Positions 1-8,326 of a DNA stretch of 16,968 bases are shown here, piece by piece; the first letter of the stretch is position 1; each line of letters starts with the position of its first letter. The stretch is from Planctomycetota bacterium (GTDB lineage: Bacteria; Planctomycetota; Planctomycetia; Planctomycetales; Planctomycetaceae). The translations under genes were made by a program, and so were the position numbers. The stretch covers positions 4,783-21,750 of the forward strand of contig JAPLOC010001317.1 of NCBI GenBank assembly GCA_026692825.1, in the 5' to 3' direction. The notes beneath the pieces were generated by a model. That model saw only the letters and a program-made list of their open reading frames with translations. It was not told the DNA's origin and made no database searches.

Positions 1-600
1 GATTATCTGAAGCGCCTGAAACACTTTCTTCACTTCGCCGGTCATTACCAGAGCCGGCAGGTGCAGCAGCACACTGACCCGGATTCCCGTCCCGACATTC
101 GTCGGGCAGGCGGTGAGGTAACCCAATTCTTCGCTGAAGGCGTAGGTCACCCGCTCTTCCAGCAAATCGTCGATCCGATTGATTTGCTGCCAGCACGAAT
201 CCAGATCGAAGCCACTGTGCAGCACCTGAATCCGCAAATGGTCTTCCTCGTTGACCATCAGGCTGATGTTTTCCCCTTCCGTGAAGCAGACCCCGCGCGA
301 GCCGTGGCTTTCGGATAACTCGCGACTGATCAGTTGGCGTTCGACCAGGAATTGCCGATCGAGTCGTTCGAGATGACTGACGTCGAGGTACGACCGCGGC
401 CCCCCCAGCGAGAGTTCGTTGAGATGTCGCCGAAGGGTCCGCTCGATCTCGGACCGAACGCTGTCGTCGGCCCGGTTGAGAAAGGGAAACTGCGCCAGGT
501 TGCGAGCCAGGCGGATCCGGCTCGACATGACAATGTCGGAGTCCGAACCGGTCCCACGCAACCATTCGCCGCGGCGCGGCACCAGGTCATTCAGCTCCAC
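1..600 (-). CDS. mcsB: McsB, protein-arginine kinase (partial, C-terminus off the left edge)
   Basis: McsB is an ATP:guanido phosphotransferase that phosphorylates arginine residues of proteins, marking them for ClpCP-type degradation and controlling stress regulators. Reading the minus strand from 600 gives 200 residues, about the N-terminal 55-60% of the usual ~350. Visible signatures are the phosphagen-kinase SSRIRLARNL near residue 30, VCFTEGENISLMVNEEDHLR around residues 102-121 with the NEEDH motif, and TACPTNVGTGIRVSVLLHLP around 165-184. The chosen start is GTG at 600-598, because AAGGAA lies 8 nt upstream and it gives the expected N-terminus (VELNDLVPRRGEWLRGTG). An in-frame ATG at 687-685 overlaps the mcsA stop as ATGA and would add 29 residues, but it has no Shine-Dalgarno sequence. 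The gene is downstream of and co-oriented with mcsA, so the two are very probably co-transcribed. Confidence 0.93.
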   Translation of the reverse strand, partial: MELNDLVPRRGEWLRGTGSDSDIVMSSRIRLARNLAQFPFLNRADDSVRSEIERTLRRHLNELSLGGPRSYLDVSHLERLDRQFLVERQLISRELSESHGSRGVCFTEGENISLMVNEEDHLRIQVLHSGFDLDSCWQQINRIDDLLEERVTYAFSEELGYLTACPTNVGTGIRVSVLLHLPALVMTGEVKKVFQALQII

Positions 601-683
601 GACTGCTCTTCCTTGTTCATTCGACGCCGTTGTGACAACCGCACGATGGTTCCAAACCGGTGGTCCAATCGAGTCCACCAGGG

Positions 684-1247
684 TCATTCGTCGCCAGGGC
701 TGGCCGACTCGTGTTCCAAAGCCTGGATCTGATCGCGGAGTTTGGCCGCCTGTTCATACGACTCTTCCGCCACCGCCGCCTGAAGTTCGTTTCGCAATCG
801 GACCAATTCATAGCGTTTGCGGCTGTCGACCGGGGCGCGGCGGGGGAATTTGCCGACGTGCTGGATATCGCCGTGAATGTTCTCGAGCAGTGGCACGAGT
901 TCGTCCCGAAACGCGGTGTAGCACTGGGGGCAACCGAGTCGCCCCTGGCTGCGGAATTCGCGAAACGTCAGTTTGCAATGCGGGCAAACCAAGCGTTCCA
1001 ATTCTTCCAATTCCGTCTCGCTCATGCCGGCGGGGCCAGCACCGGAACTGGGTTCCGGAGAGGCAGTCGCCATGTACTTCTGTGCGCACTCTTCGCACAG
1101 GTGCAGTTCCTGAGTCTGCCCTTTTTCGATCTCAGTCACGTGCAGAGTCGCCACTTTCGGGCGAATCGCCAATGCGGGGATTGGCTGGTCGACGACGTGC
1201 GGTGGTTCGACCGATCCAACGCACGGGCGAATCGAACGCGAACACAC
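684..1247 (-). CDS. mcsA: McsA-like activator of protein-arginine kinase (UVR-domain zinc protein)
   Basis: McsA binds and activates McsB. With the GTG start at 1247 the protein is 187 aa. Residues 30-58 match the family N-terminus (VATLHVTEIEKGQTQELHLC), and a CxxC is present at C51/C54. A second zinc site is made by C88/C91 and C106/C109. Residues ~144-179 form the C-terminal UVR (UvrB/UvrC interaction) motif (ELVRLRNELQAAVAEESYEQ). The first CxxC normally found about four residues before VATLHVTE is absent (ALAIRPK instead), and no TGC or TGT occurs there in any minus-strand frame. The start is uncertain: GTG 1247 has no clear ribosome-binding site, and a TTG at 1172 would give a start closer to the family norm. 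The gene precedes mcsB and diverges from trpE. Confidence 0.87.
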   Translation of the reverse strand: MCSRSIRPCVGSVEPPHVVDQPIPALAIRPKVATLHVTEIEKGQTQELHLCEECAQKYMATASPEPSSGAGPAGMSETELEELERLVCPHCKLTFREFRSQGRLGCPQCYTAFRDELVPLLENIHGDIQHVGKFPRRAPVDSRKRYELVRLRNELQAAVAEESYEQAAKLRDQIQALEHESASPGDE

Positions 1248-1416
1248 GTCGCGCCGGCCGGCTTGGACAGATCCCCGGAACGTCTGCTAAAACAGTGTTG
1301 CATTCTACCCGTGGGGAGGGGGCTGTCAAGCCGCGTTCACGCCACGGAGAATCACCTAAATCACCACCCGGCTTATGGATGCGACACGCCTCCCCGGCCG
1401 ACCCCTCGGGTAACCC

Positions 1417-2904
1417 ATGTCCCGTTTTCTCCCCGACTTTGAGACTTTTTCCCGTTTGGCGTCGCAAGGGAGTCTCGTTCCCATTTACCGCCAACTCGTG
1501 GCGGACACTCTCACCCCCCTGTCCGCCTACAGCAAGCTCCAATGGGGCGAGTCAAGCTTCCTGTTCGAAAGTGTCGTCGGCGGTGAACAGATCGGCCGGT
1601 TCAGCTTTCTCGGTGCCGATCCGTTTTTGCAGATCGAGGCGTTTGGCAACACCGTGGTCGTCACCCGGGACGGTGTCCCGCAAACTCACACTTCGGACGA
1701 TCCCCTGCGGGATCTCGAAGAACTCGTCGCGAAGTACCGCGCGCCGCATGTTCCCGGCCTGCCCCGATTCTGCGGCGGAGCCGTCGGCTATTTCAGTTAC
1801 GACGTGGTTCGCTACACCGAGCGCCTGCCGAACGCCCCGAGCGACGACCGGCAACTTCCCGATCTCTCGTTCGCCCTGTACGACCGCATGGTGATCTTCG
1901 ACCAGATTCGCAAGACAATTCTGGTGGTGGCCCACGCCCAGACCCAGGGGGGCGACTTGCGGGCGCTGTACGACGCCGCCTGCGAACGGATTGACGAGAC
2001 CTGCCGCCGACTGCCCCGCGGTGCAGTCAACCTGCCCCTGACCGCCATTGACCTGTCGGGCGACCCGCATCTGGAATGGAAGTCCAATTTCACCCGGGAG
2101 GGATTTGAAGACGCCGTCCGCAAGTGTCAGGAATACATTCGCGCGGGGGATATTTTTCAAGTCGTCATCAGCCAGCGGCTGCAAATCGAGACTTCAACCC
2201 GCCCGATCGACATCTACCGGGCGCTGCGAATCGTCAACCCCAGCCCGTTCATGTTTCTGCTCCGCACCCCGGGCGTCAACCTGGTCGGGGCCTCTCCCGA
2301 AATCATGGTGCGGGTCGAGGAGGGGGAAGTGACCATTCGCCCCCTCGCCGGCACGCGACCACGCGGCAAAAATGACGAAGAGGACGCGCGACTCGAGCGC
2401 GAATTGCTGGCCGATCCCAAAGAGCGTGCCGAGCATGTCATGCTGGTGGACCTCGCCCGAAACGATGTCGGCCGGGTCGCTCAGTATGGCTCGGTCGAAC
2501 TTTCGGATGTGATGAAGGTCGAGCGCTACAGCCACGTGATGCACATCACATCGAACGTCATTGGCCAATTGCAACCGGGCAAGACGGCACTCGACGCGCT
2601 GCGGGCGGGGTTGCCGGCGGGAACCGTTTCGGGGGCTCCCAAGGTGCGGGCCATGCAGATTATCGACGAGATTGAGCCGCACCGTCGCGGCCCCTACGCC
2701 GGCGCGGTCGGATACATGGACTTCACTGGGAATATGGATACCTGCATCGCGCTTCGCACCCTGGTGATGATCGGCCAGACCGCGTACGTCCAGGCGGGAG
2801 CGGGCATCGTCGCCGACAGCGTTCCCAGCGAGGAATACCAGGAAACGCTCAACAAGGCGAAAGGGCTGATGAAGGCGATCGAGATCGCGCAGCGCCAATT
2901 GTAA
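1417..2904 (+). CDS. trpE: Anthranilate synthase component I
   Basis: TrpE converts chorismate to anthranilate, the first committed step of tryptophan synthesis, using ammonia from the TrpG glutaminase. The 495-aa length fits the family. The N-terminal domain (about residues 25-165) carries FLFES near residue 45, in the position of the LLES element associated with tryptophan feedback binding. The chorismate-binding domain (about 225-490) shows GDIFQVVISQRL, PSPFMFLL, GASPEIM at 291, IRPLAGTRPRG, ERAEHVMLVDLARND, GTVSGAPKVRAMQIIDE at 402, RRGPYAGAVGY and QAGAGIVADSVP. These motifs distinguish it poorly from PabB, but the N-terminal domain and overall length favour TrpE. The start ATG at 1417 is the first in frame, and only a weak GGGTAA precedes it. 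No trpG or other trp gene is adjacent. It diverges from mcsA across 169 bp that should contain both promoters. Confidence 0.95.
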   Translation: MSRFLPDFETFSRLASQGSLVPIYRQLVADTLTPLSAYSKLQWGESSFLFESVVGGEQIGRFSFLGADPFLQIEAFGNTVVVTRDGVPQTHTSDDPLRDLEELVAKYRAPHVPGLPRFCGGAVGYFSYDVVRYTERLPNAPSDDRQLPDLSFALYDRMVIFDQIRKTILVVAHAQTQGGDLRALYDAACERIDETCRRLPRGAVNLPLTAIDLSGDPHLEWKSNFTREGFEDAVRKCQEYIRAGDIFQVVISQRLQIETSTRPIDIYRALRIVNPSPFMFLLRTPGVNLVGASPEIMVRVEEGEVTIRPLAGTRPRGKNDEEDARLERELLADPKERAEHVMLVDLARNDVGRVAQYGSVELSDVMKVERYSHVMHITSNVIGQLQPGKTALDALRAGLPAGTVSGAPKVRAMQIIDEIEPHRRGPYAGAVGYMDFTGNMDTCIALRTLVMIGQTAYVQAGAGIVADSVPSEEYQETLNKAKGLMKAIEIAQRQL

Positions 2905-3034
2905 GGACCCACGTCGAGCTCGAGCCTCGCCCGTCAGTAAGAACTTCAGCCGCCGCGCCCGTTCCCGCTCATACGGGCGACTCGCGCTGCCCGCGGTTGA
3001 GTACCCGTCCACAAACCTGCGGCTGCGCCGCGAT

Positions 3035-3056
3035 AAACCCTACATACGAGGGTTTT
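3035..3056 (+). terminator. Possible trpE terminator
   Basis: AAACCCT at 3035-3041 and AGGGTTT at 3049-3055 form a perfect 7-bp stem around a 7-nt loop, with only a short T tract (TTTT at 3053-3056, partly in the stem). It lies 130 bp after the trpE stop. The stem is short, so this is tentative. Confidence 0.35.
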
Positions 3057-3093
3057 GATCCTGGACAGGTTCTTTGTCAGCGAGCGGCCTGTT

Positions 3094-3129
3094 GAAAAAA
3101 AGGCACCGTCGCATTCACGACGGTGCCTT
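3094..3129 (-). terminator. Strong Rho-independent terminator of the HEAT-repeat gene
   Basis: A perfect 12-bp inverted repeat (AAGGCACCGTCG at 3100-3111, CGACGGTGCCTT at 3118-3129) with a 6-nt loop is followed, on the minus strand, by a run of seven Ts (plus-strand A tract at 3094-3100). It lies about 80 bp beyond the stop at 3209. On the plus strand there is no U tract, so it acts on the minus-strand transcript. Confidence 0.9.
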
Positions 3130-3208
3130 CAAGGGATCGGAATTCCACACGACGCTTAACCGCTGGCGACTGGACGCGGGGTTCCAGATTTGCCAGGGAC
3201 TGCGCGAT

Positions 3209-5344
3209 CTATTTCGGCATCGGCAGGATGATCAACGCATCCTCGGCGAAGCTCGCTTCACCCGACTTGCCATTGATCTTGTACTGAATCTTAAGCTGCT
3301 TCGCGGTCCCCGGAATCGGGTCGCCACCGAACGCGGTGTTGAAGCTGGAATTCGCCAGGGTGACCATCGGCAAGTCGGTCGCCGCCTTCTGGACGATCTC
3401 GGTCACATCCTTCTGCGTGGCTCCACCACCGTAGGTCGCTTTCACGATCTCCAGATTCACCTTGGGGATGTCGATCTTGGCCAGAAGGTCGCGGATCTCG
3501 GGAACTTTACCGCCGATCTTTTGGGCGATGACCAGAGCCGCTCCCTTGGCTTCTTCTTTCACGTCGGCCGATTCGCTCGCCGAGATCGCCAGCTTCATGC
3601 CGTCGAGCGTCGGATAACGCTTGACGATTTCGAGGACCAGCTTCTTCTCGGCGGGCTGCTTCGACGCGGCGTACGCCGTTCGGCACATTTCCATCCGCTG
3701 ATCAATCGGCAACACAAACTGATTGGCGATGCGGATGTAACCACGCAGCGCCCGCAACTGGTATTTCTCACCCGGCGCGGTCTTCGTCAGGTCGAGCAGC
3801 ACGGGAGCCGCATCGTCGGTCATCCCTTTACCCAGGAGTCGGCTGGCGACATCCTGCATGGTGGCGTCTTTGCTGCGGGCGGCAGTGCCGACCGTTTCGA
3901 GAGCCTTGGTTCCGCCAACGGCGGCGAGGGTCTCCAGCAGCATCGTTTTGGTGGCGGCCGGAACGCTTTCCAGCGCGGTCGCGAGCTGTGTGGCACACGC
4001 TTCACGATCCGGCATCCGCACGCAGGCGGTCTTCAGGGCCAGTTGCGCCGCAGCCAAGTCTTCCTCGAACTTCGGCTTCACAACCTGGCCAATCAGCACT
4101 GGGAGTTTTTCGAGGTCGACGATCGCCCCCAGCGCGGTCAGTGCCGCGGTCCGCACGGCCTTGTCGGAATTGTCGACCGCTTTCAGCACTTCATCAATCG
4201 CGGCGATTCGCCGTTGGGCGACCAGATCGAGCAACAGCGGATGCGTCTTCCCTTTGGCGTTCGCCAGCAGCGTGACGATCGCCGAGTTGATCTTGTCTCC
4301 CTGCAGTTCCGCGAGGGCCTCCTTGGCGGTCTGGGCCAGTTCCGCATCGGCGTCGAGAGCGATTTCCAAGAGCGAAGCAAGGCTTCCGTCATTCCCCACG
4401 CGTCGCAGAGCGGCCAGGGCGGCCAGACGAACCGCTTTCGGTCCCGTGCCGGTGGCGGCTTGAATCGCGGTGAGATCGACTGTCGCGCGGCGGTCGGCCA
4501 TCGCGCCAATCAGCAGCGCCCCACGTTCGGGAGTTGCTTTCGCAATCTCGGCGGCGAGAGACTTGTCGACCGTGTTGCCAGGGAACTCCCGGATGGTGCC
4601 CAGCGCCAACTGGAACATCGCCTTGTCTTCCGACGCCAGAAGTTCCAGCAGCAGCGGAATCCCCTCGTCGTTGCGGGACAGAATCGCCCCGCGAGTCGCT
4701 TCGATCTTCCGTTGCTTGGGCACGTCGGCTTTGCGGACTTCGTCGTAGATTTCCGCCGCCTCGGCCCCCTTGCCTTCGCTCTGCCGGCGTTCGGCGACCA
4801 GCACCAATCCTTCCGCGACCGCCGATCGCGTCTTTCCTTCCGAGGTCGCCAATGCGGCCCGCAACGCCTTGGATGCGCCATCGTTCCCGACGCGTCCCAG
4901 GGCGACGGCCGCCGCGGAAGCGACCTCCGCGTCCTTGTCGGCGAGCCGGCCTGTCAGCAGGTCAACCGCCAGCGCGTCGCGACGGACGCCAATCGAATTC
5001 AGCGTGCCGACCAGCAGCCGGCCTTCCAGGGTTTCGCTCCCTCTCCGCAACGCTTCCTCGGCTTCCGGTCCGGGAATCGCTTCGAGCGCGATTCGCGCCC
5101 ACGAAGAAAGCTGTTCGTTGGGGAGCAGCTTCGCGAGATCGGGAACCGCATCGACCGAGCCATAGACGGCGAGGTGTTTGCAGGTCACCGCCTTGTCGGC
5201 CGGCGCCGCGTCGGACCGCAACAGGGCGATCAGTTCTTTTTCTTTGGGAGTCTGGCCGTCGCCGGCCCGGGTGATTCCCGAAGACAGGCCGAGTAGCGCG
5301 GCACAGCAGGCGATTGTGAACGCGAATTGTCGAATCGTAGGCAT
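3209..5344 (-). CDS. Exported HEAT-repeat protein
   Basis: This 711-aa protein begins with a Sec signal peptide (residues 1-27: basic start, FAFTIACCAALLGLSS core, cleavage predicted after TRA). Most of the rest (about 30-640) is made of alanine/leucine-rich helical pairs of the HEAT/armadillo type, with repeated units such as AAVALGRVGNDGASKALRAA, LAALAALRRVGNDGSLASLL and RTAALTALGAIVDLEKLPVL. Such solenoids act as protein-binding scaffolds, probably in the periplasm here. The last ~50 residues (KQLKIQYKINGKSGEASFAE and following) are not HEAT-like and look beta-rich, possibly a small C-terminal binding domain. The ATG at 5344 has AGAGGA about 9 nt upstream. It lies 116 bp downstream of, and in the same direction as, the Gfo/Idh/MocA gene, so they may be co-transcribed. 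The specific function is not recognisable from sequence. Confidence 0.9.
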   Translation of the reverse strand: MPTIRQFAFTIACCAALLGLSSGITRAGDGQTPKEKELIALLRSDAAPADKAVTCKHLAVYGSVDAVPDLAKLLPNEQLSSWARIALEAIPGPEAEEALRRGSETLEGRLLVGTLNSIGVRRDALAVDLLTGRLADKDAEVASAAAVALGRVGNDGASKALRAALATSEGKTRSAVAEGLVLVAERRQSEGKGAEAAEIYDEVRKADVPKQRKIEATRGAILSRNDEGIPLLLELLASEDKAMFQLALGTIREFPGNTVDKSLAAEIAKATPERGALLIGAMADRRATVDLTAIQAATGTGPKAVRLAALAALRRVGNDGSLASLLEIALDADAELAQTAKEALAELQGDKINSAIVTLLANAKGKTHPLLLDLVAQRRIAAIDEVLKAVDNSDKAVRTAALTALGAIVDLEKLPVLIGQVVKPKFEEDLAAAQLALKTACVRMPDREACATQLATALESVPAATKTMLLETLAAVGGTKALETVGTAARSKDATMQDVASRLLGKGMTDDAAPVLLDLTKTAPGEKYQLRALRGYIRIANQFVLPIDQRMEMCRTAYAASKQPAEKKLVLEIVKRYPTLDGMKLAISASESADVKEEAKGAALVIAQKIGGKVPEIRDLLAKIDIPKVNLEIVKATYGGGATQKDVTEIVQKAATDLPMVTLANSSFNTAFGGDPIPGTAKQLKIQYKINGKSGEASFAEDALIILPMPK

Positions 5345-5460
5345 GGTGTGAATCCTCTAAGCCGATTCCAAGGAGTGCGTCTTGTGCGGAGAAGCCCCGA
5401 CCGCGATGCGATTCGGGGGGGAACGAGAGTTTTTGTGGCCGGATTGATCCTCTGGGGGAT

Positions 5461-6747
5461 CTACAGCCGCCACGGTTCCCGCAGAGCTTCCGACCGCAGG
5501 CGATTCGCCTCGGCGTCTCCGACGAATTCGTTTTTCACATTGTCAAACTTCACCTGCCGATTCAGGTACAGCGCGACATTCGCCGCATGGCAGGCGATGT
5601 GTGCGTTGCAAGCGGCCTCGGCATTCCCCTTGGGCTGGCTGCGGGTTTTCACGCAGTCGAGGAAATCGCGAACATGGAAGGTCGCGGGGTAATTTTCGAT
5701 CTCGGCGACCTTTCGCCCCGCCAGCAGAGCGGGGGAACTGAGAACGATCTTGCCGCTGTCTCCCGCCTCGACCCAACCATTTTCCCCTTCGAACCGGACC
5801 GGGCAGGATCCCAGCGGAATCCAACCGGTTTCGCGGAAGATCAGCTCGGTGCCGTTTTCATATTTGGCGACGAGTTGACCATCTTTCGGAGCGTTGTACT
5901 CGACCGGAGGAAGGCAATCGCCCACCGCCCACTGGCACAGGTCGACGCAGTGGGAACCCCACTCGAGGACGCCACCTCCCACGAGGCCGCCTCCCTTTTC
6001 GAAGTTGAACCCGTCGAGCAGTTTGGCATTGAACGGACGCCACGCTGCGGGGCCGAGGTACATGTCCCAGTCGACCACTTCCTTGTTCGGTTCCGTTTCC
6101 GGAAGGAGCCAGCCGCTGGTCATCGCCTGCATGCCGGCGGGATGCGCGTAAACCTTGGTCAGTTTCCCGAGCTTGCCCGTCCGGGCCAGTTCACAAGCGA
6201 ACGCGAAGTGGGGCAGGTTGCGGCGTTGAGTGCCGGCCTGAAACACCCGCCCCGTCCGCTTCATCGTGTCCTTAAGAATCAGGCTCTGTTCGATGTTCTT
6301 TGTACAGGGCTTTTCGCAGTACATGTCTTTGCCCGCTTTGGCGGCGGCCATGGCGGCTGTCGCATGCCAGTTGGGGCCGGTCGCGATCAGCACGGCGTCG
6401 ATGTCGCTGCGGTCAAGCAGTTCGCGGAAATCGCGATACATGGCGCAGTTGTCGTTGCCATATCGCCCGTCGGCGATCTTTTTGACGCCGATCCGCCGGG
6501 CTTCCTTCACATCGCAAACGGCAGCGAACTGCACGTCTTTCTGATCGAGGAAACATCCCAGGTCGTAGGTTCCCCGGTTTCCGATCCCGATTCCTCCCAG
6601 AATCACCCGTTCGCTGGGGGCGACGTTGCCGTCAAGGCCCAGGGCCGAACTGGGGATGATGGTGGGAGCCGCGATGGCGGCGGCCCCGGCGGAGAGCGCG
6701 GTCTTCAAGAACCCGCGGCGGTGAATGGGCTTCCCTTTAATCGACAT
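5461..6747 (-). CDS. Tat-exported Gfo/Idh/MocA-family oxidoreductase
   Basis: This is a 428-aa NAD(P)-dependent sugar or sugar-derivative dehydrogenase of the Gfo/Idh/MocA family. Residues 9-35 form a twin-arginine signal (HRRGFLK, then an Ala-rich hydrophobic stretch), so the protein is predicted to be folded in the cytoplasm and exported with its cofactor. The Rossmann fold starts at residue ~48 with GGIGIGNRG at 51-59. The family EKPCTKN motif is at 145-151, and GGGVLEWGSHCVDLCQW probably carries the catalytic histidine. The start ATG at 6747 was chosen over more upstream codons because TGGAG lies about 8 nt before it and the Tat motif then sits at the N-terminus. Exported paralogues of this family are abundant in planctomycetes and often act on polysaccharide-derived sugars. 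The substrate cannot be told from the sequence. Confidence 0.92.
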   Translation of the reverse strand: MSIKGKPIHRRGFLKTALSAGAAAIAAPTIIPSSALGLDGNVAPSERVILGGIGIGNRGTYDLGCFLDQKDVQFAAVCDVKEARRIGVKKIADGRYGNDNCAMYRDFRELLDRSDIDAVLIATGPNWHATAAMAAAKAGKDMYCEKPCTKNIEQSLILKDTMKRTGRVFQAGTQRRNLPHFAFACELARTGKLGKLTKVYAHPAGMQAMTSGWLLPETEPNKEVVDWDMYLGPAAWRPFNAKLLDGFNFEKGGGLVGGGVLEWGSHCVDLCQWAVGDCLPPVEYNAPKDGQLVAKYENGTELIFRETGWIPLGSCPVRFEGENGWVEAGDSGKIVLSSPALLAGRKVAEIENYPATFHVRDFLDCVKTRSQPKGNAEAACNAHIACHAANVALYLNRQVKFDNVKNEFVGDAEANRLRSEALREPWRL

Positions 6748-7131
6748 GGCCGAACTCCAGATCCAGTTGATCGCGTGACTGGCAGAACCTCGCCCGGCGG
6801 GCGTCCATACGCTCCCGGCATGGCGGCAAGATACCGCATGAACAGCTTGCAACGCAATCCGCCCCCCTCGGCATTGTCGCGACAGCGGTCGACGACCACC
6901 CCCTGAACGCGACCCTCCTCGAGAATCACCTGATTAGGTCACAGATTCTTTCATCGAACGATCCAACCCCGTAGTCGACTTGATATCGCCTCGAAACGGC
7001 AATTGAGGTACAAAACGGCCCCTCCTCGACTGAATCCCCTCCCCACCTTCCAGTCGTCCATTCCGCTGCGACGTTGCGTACGGCACCGCCGCATCTCACC
7101 GGACAATCCACTAAGTGCCGAGAATCCTCCC
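6748..7131. other. Divergent intergenic region, 384 bp, without a gene
   Basis: This region separates the minus-strand oxidoreductase from the plus-strand lipoprotein and must hold the promoters of both. Open frames here are short, lack family features and overlap one another on both strands, so I do not call them. I see no convincing -35/-10 pair, hairpin or repeat. Confidence 0.6.
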
Positions 7132-7317
7132 ATGACAACCCTACCGCGTCGCCGATCGACAACCACCGGGTGGTTGATTTTGTTGACTTGCGTGTTGGCA
7201 ATGACAAGTTCGGGATGCAAGCAACTCAATTTGTGGGACGGCCCCAACTACCGTGACGATCCGGTGGTTTCCCAGATCGACGGCAACGTGCCCAACCCGC
7301 ATTCGCTCGCGGATTGA
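7132..7317 (+). CDS. Small predicted lipoprotein (61 aa)
   Basis: Translation from ATG 7132 gives 61 residues: a basic start (TLPRRR), a hydrophobic core (TTGWLILLTCVLAMT) and a lipobox-like SSGC with the cysteine near residue 29, then about 32 polar residues (KQLNLWDGPNYRDDPVVSQI and a short tail). This is the architecture of a lipid-anchored outer-membrane or periplasmic peptide. Upstream in-frame codons back to 7003 would place the signal in the middle of the protein, so the internal ATG is preferred. The ribosome-binding site is weak. It is convergent with the broken dehydrogenase gene at 7347, only 29 bp away. No function can be assigned. Confidence 0.72.
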   Translation: MTTLPRRRSTTTGWLILLTCVLAMTSSGCKQLNLWDGPNYRDDPVVSQIDGNVPNPHSLAD

Positions 7318-7346
7318 CGATTTCGATTTTCCCCAACGGGGCGAGA

Positions 7347-8265
7347 CTACAGCACCTTCTGAATCGTCTCACGCAACACCTCGCCCGACTTTTGCAGGGC
7401 GATCTTTTCCTTGGGCCACAGCTCCACTTCCACGTGGCCCAATACCCCCTTGCGCCCCACCACCGTCGGGACCGAAATCGCGACGTCACGCAATCCGTAG
7501 GCCCCCGACTGCAACGACGAGACCGGCAGAATTCGGCGTTGATCCAAGGCGACGGCGTGGACCACGTCGGCGATCGAGACACCCACCGCGAAGCCGGCTC
7601 CCCCTTTTTTCTTGATCACCTCGGCACCGCTCCCCCGAGTTTTCTTTTCTACCTCGGCGATCAACGCGCTGTTGACACCCGGGAACTTCTCGAGTGGCAA
7701 ACCCGCGATTTGCGCCTGCGACCAGATCGGCACCATGCTGTTGTTCGCCGAAAATCGTGACCTGAACCTGTGTCGGCGGCACATCAATGCGGGCCGCCAG
7801 CATGCTCCGCAATCGCGTGGTGTCCAGAACCGTTCCCAGTCCAATCACCTGGGCCGGCGGCAGGCCCAATTCGCGGATCGCCAGGTACGTCAGCACGTCA
7901 ACCGGATTCGAAACCACGAAGACGATCGCGTCTTTCTTGAGTCCCGACTTCTTGAGATCCCCCAGGATCCCCCGAAACAGCGACACGTTGCGGTTGATGA
8001 GATCAAGCCGGCTTTCGTCGGGCTTCCTTCGCAGGCCGGCGGTGATCACCACCATGTCGCTGTCGGCGCACGCCTGAGTCGGGGCGGCGTAAATCTTCTG
8101 ATCCGCGATCAGGCTCGCTCCGTGCAACAGGTCGAGCGCCTGTCCTTCGACAAGTTCCTGATTCACGTCGACCAGGACAATCTCACGCACGATCCGCCCG
8201 GCCTGCAACGCGAACCCCGCGCACGAACCGACCAGACCACCACCGCCAATAATGCTGACTTTCAT
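7347..8265 (-). pseudogene. Lactate/malate dehydrogenase homologue of the BMC operon, frameshifted at the catalytic histidine
   Basis: The N-terminal half starts at ATG 8265 (MKVSIIGGGGLVGSCAGFAL, a Rossmann GxGxxG) and runs in frame through VVITAGLRRKPDESRLDLIN, VFVVSNPVDVLTYLA and VIGLGTVLDTTRLRSMLA to VQVTIFGE at about 7746. The family then requires H-G-D-S-M-V-P, with the histidine as catalytic base. Instead the DNA goes from the GAA codon into CAACAGC and then ATGGTGCC, and the SMVPIWSQAQIAGLPLEKFP half continues in another frame to the stop at 7347. Inserting 5 nt (for example CGGCG) would restore GEHGDSMVP exactly. In related loci this enzyme is thought to recycle NAD+ in the compartment. 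Here it is either a pseudogene or an assembly error. It is the last gene of the operon, 61 bp after the aldolase. Confidence 0.88.
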
Positions 8266-8326
8266 GCTTGACTCTCAGGAATCGCTGTTCGTTGGAAGGT
8301 GTGGGAAATTCGTCCGTCAACCGCCG

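Larger units (their letters stand above)
2905..3208. other. Intergenic region between trpE and the HEAT-repeat gene (convergent 3' ends)
   Basis: These 304 bp lie between two convergent genes and hold no credible coding sequence. They contain a weak terminator-like hairpin for trpE (3035-3056) and a strong terminator for the minus-strand gene (3094-3129). The stretch 2905-3034 is GC-rich with nothing recognisable. Confidence 0.7.

Noticed and set aside
419..1894. A 491-codon open frame on the plus strand
   Set aside because: It runs across mcsB, mcsA and into trpE in the wrong frame, is rich in Arg, Ser and Pro, and has no family resemblance.
3074..5296. A 740-codon open frame on the plus strand
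   Set aside because: It is antisense to the HEAT-repeat gene, whose signal peptide, repeat pattern, ribosome-binding site and terminator are all convincing. The plus-strand translation is low-complexity (R, G, F, Q rich), as expected for the opposite strand of GC-rich coding DNA.
5587..6906. A 439-codon plus-strand frame
   Set aside because: It is antisense to the Gfo/Idh/MocA gene, which has clear Tat, Rossmann and EKP motifs.
7331..7341. CCCC-AAC-GGGG hairpin as a terminator between the lipoprotein and the dehydrogenase
   Set aside because: The stem is only 4 bp and no T tract follows on either strand, so it cannot be called a terminator.
7742..7746. Programmed ribosomal frameshifting to join the two dehydrogenase halves
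   Set aside because: There is no slippery heptamer or stimulatory structure, and a simple shift would still leave the catalytic His-Gly-Asp residues missing. A deletion or assembly error explains the sequence better.
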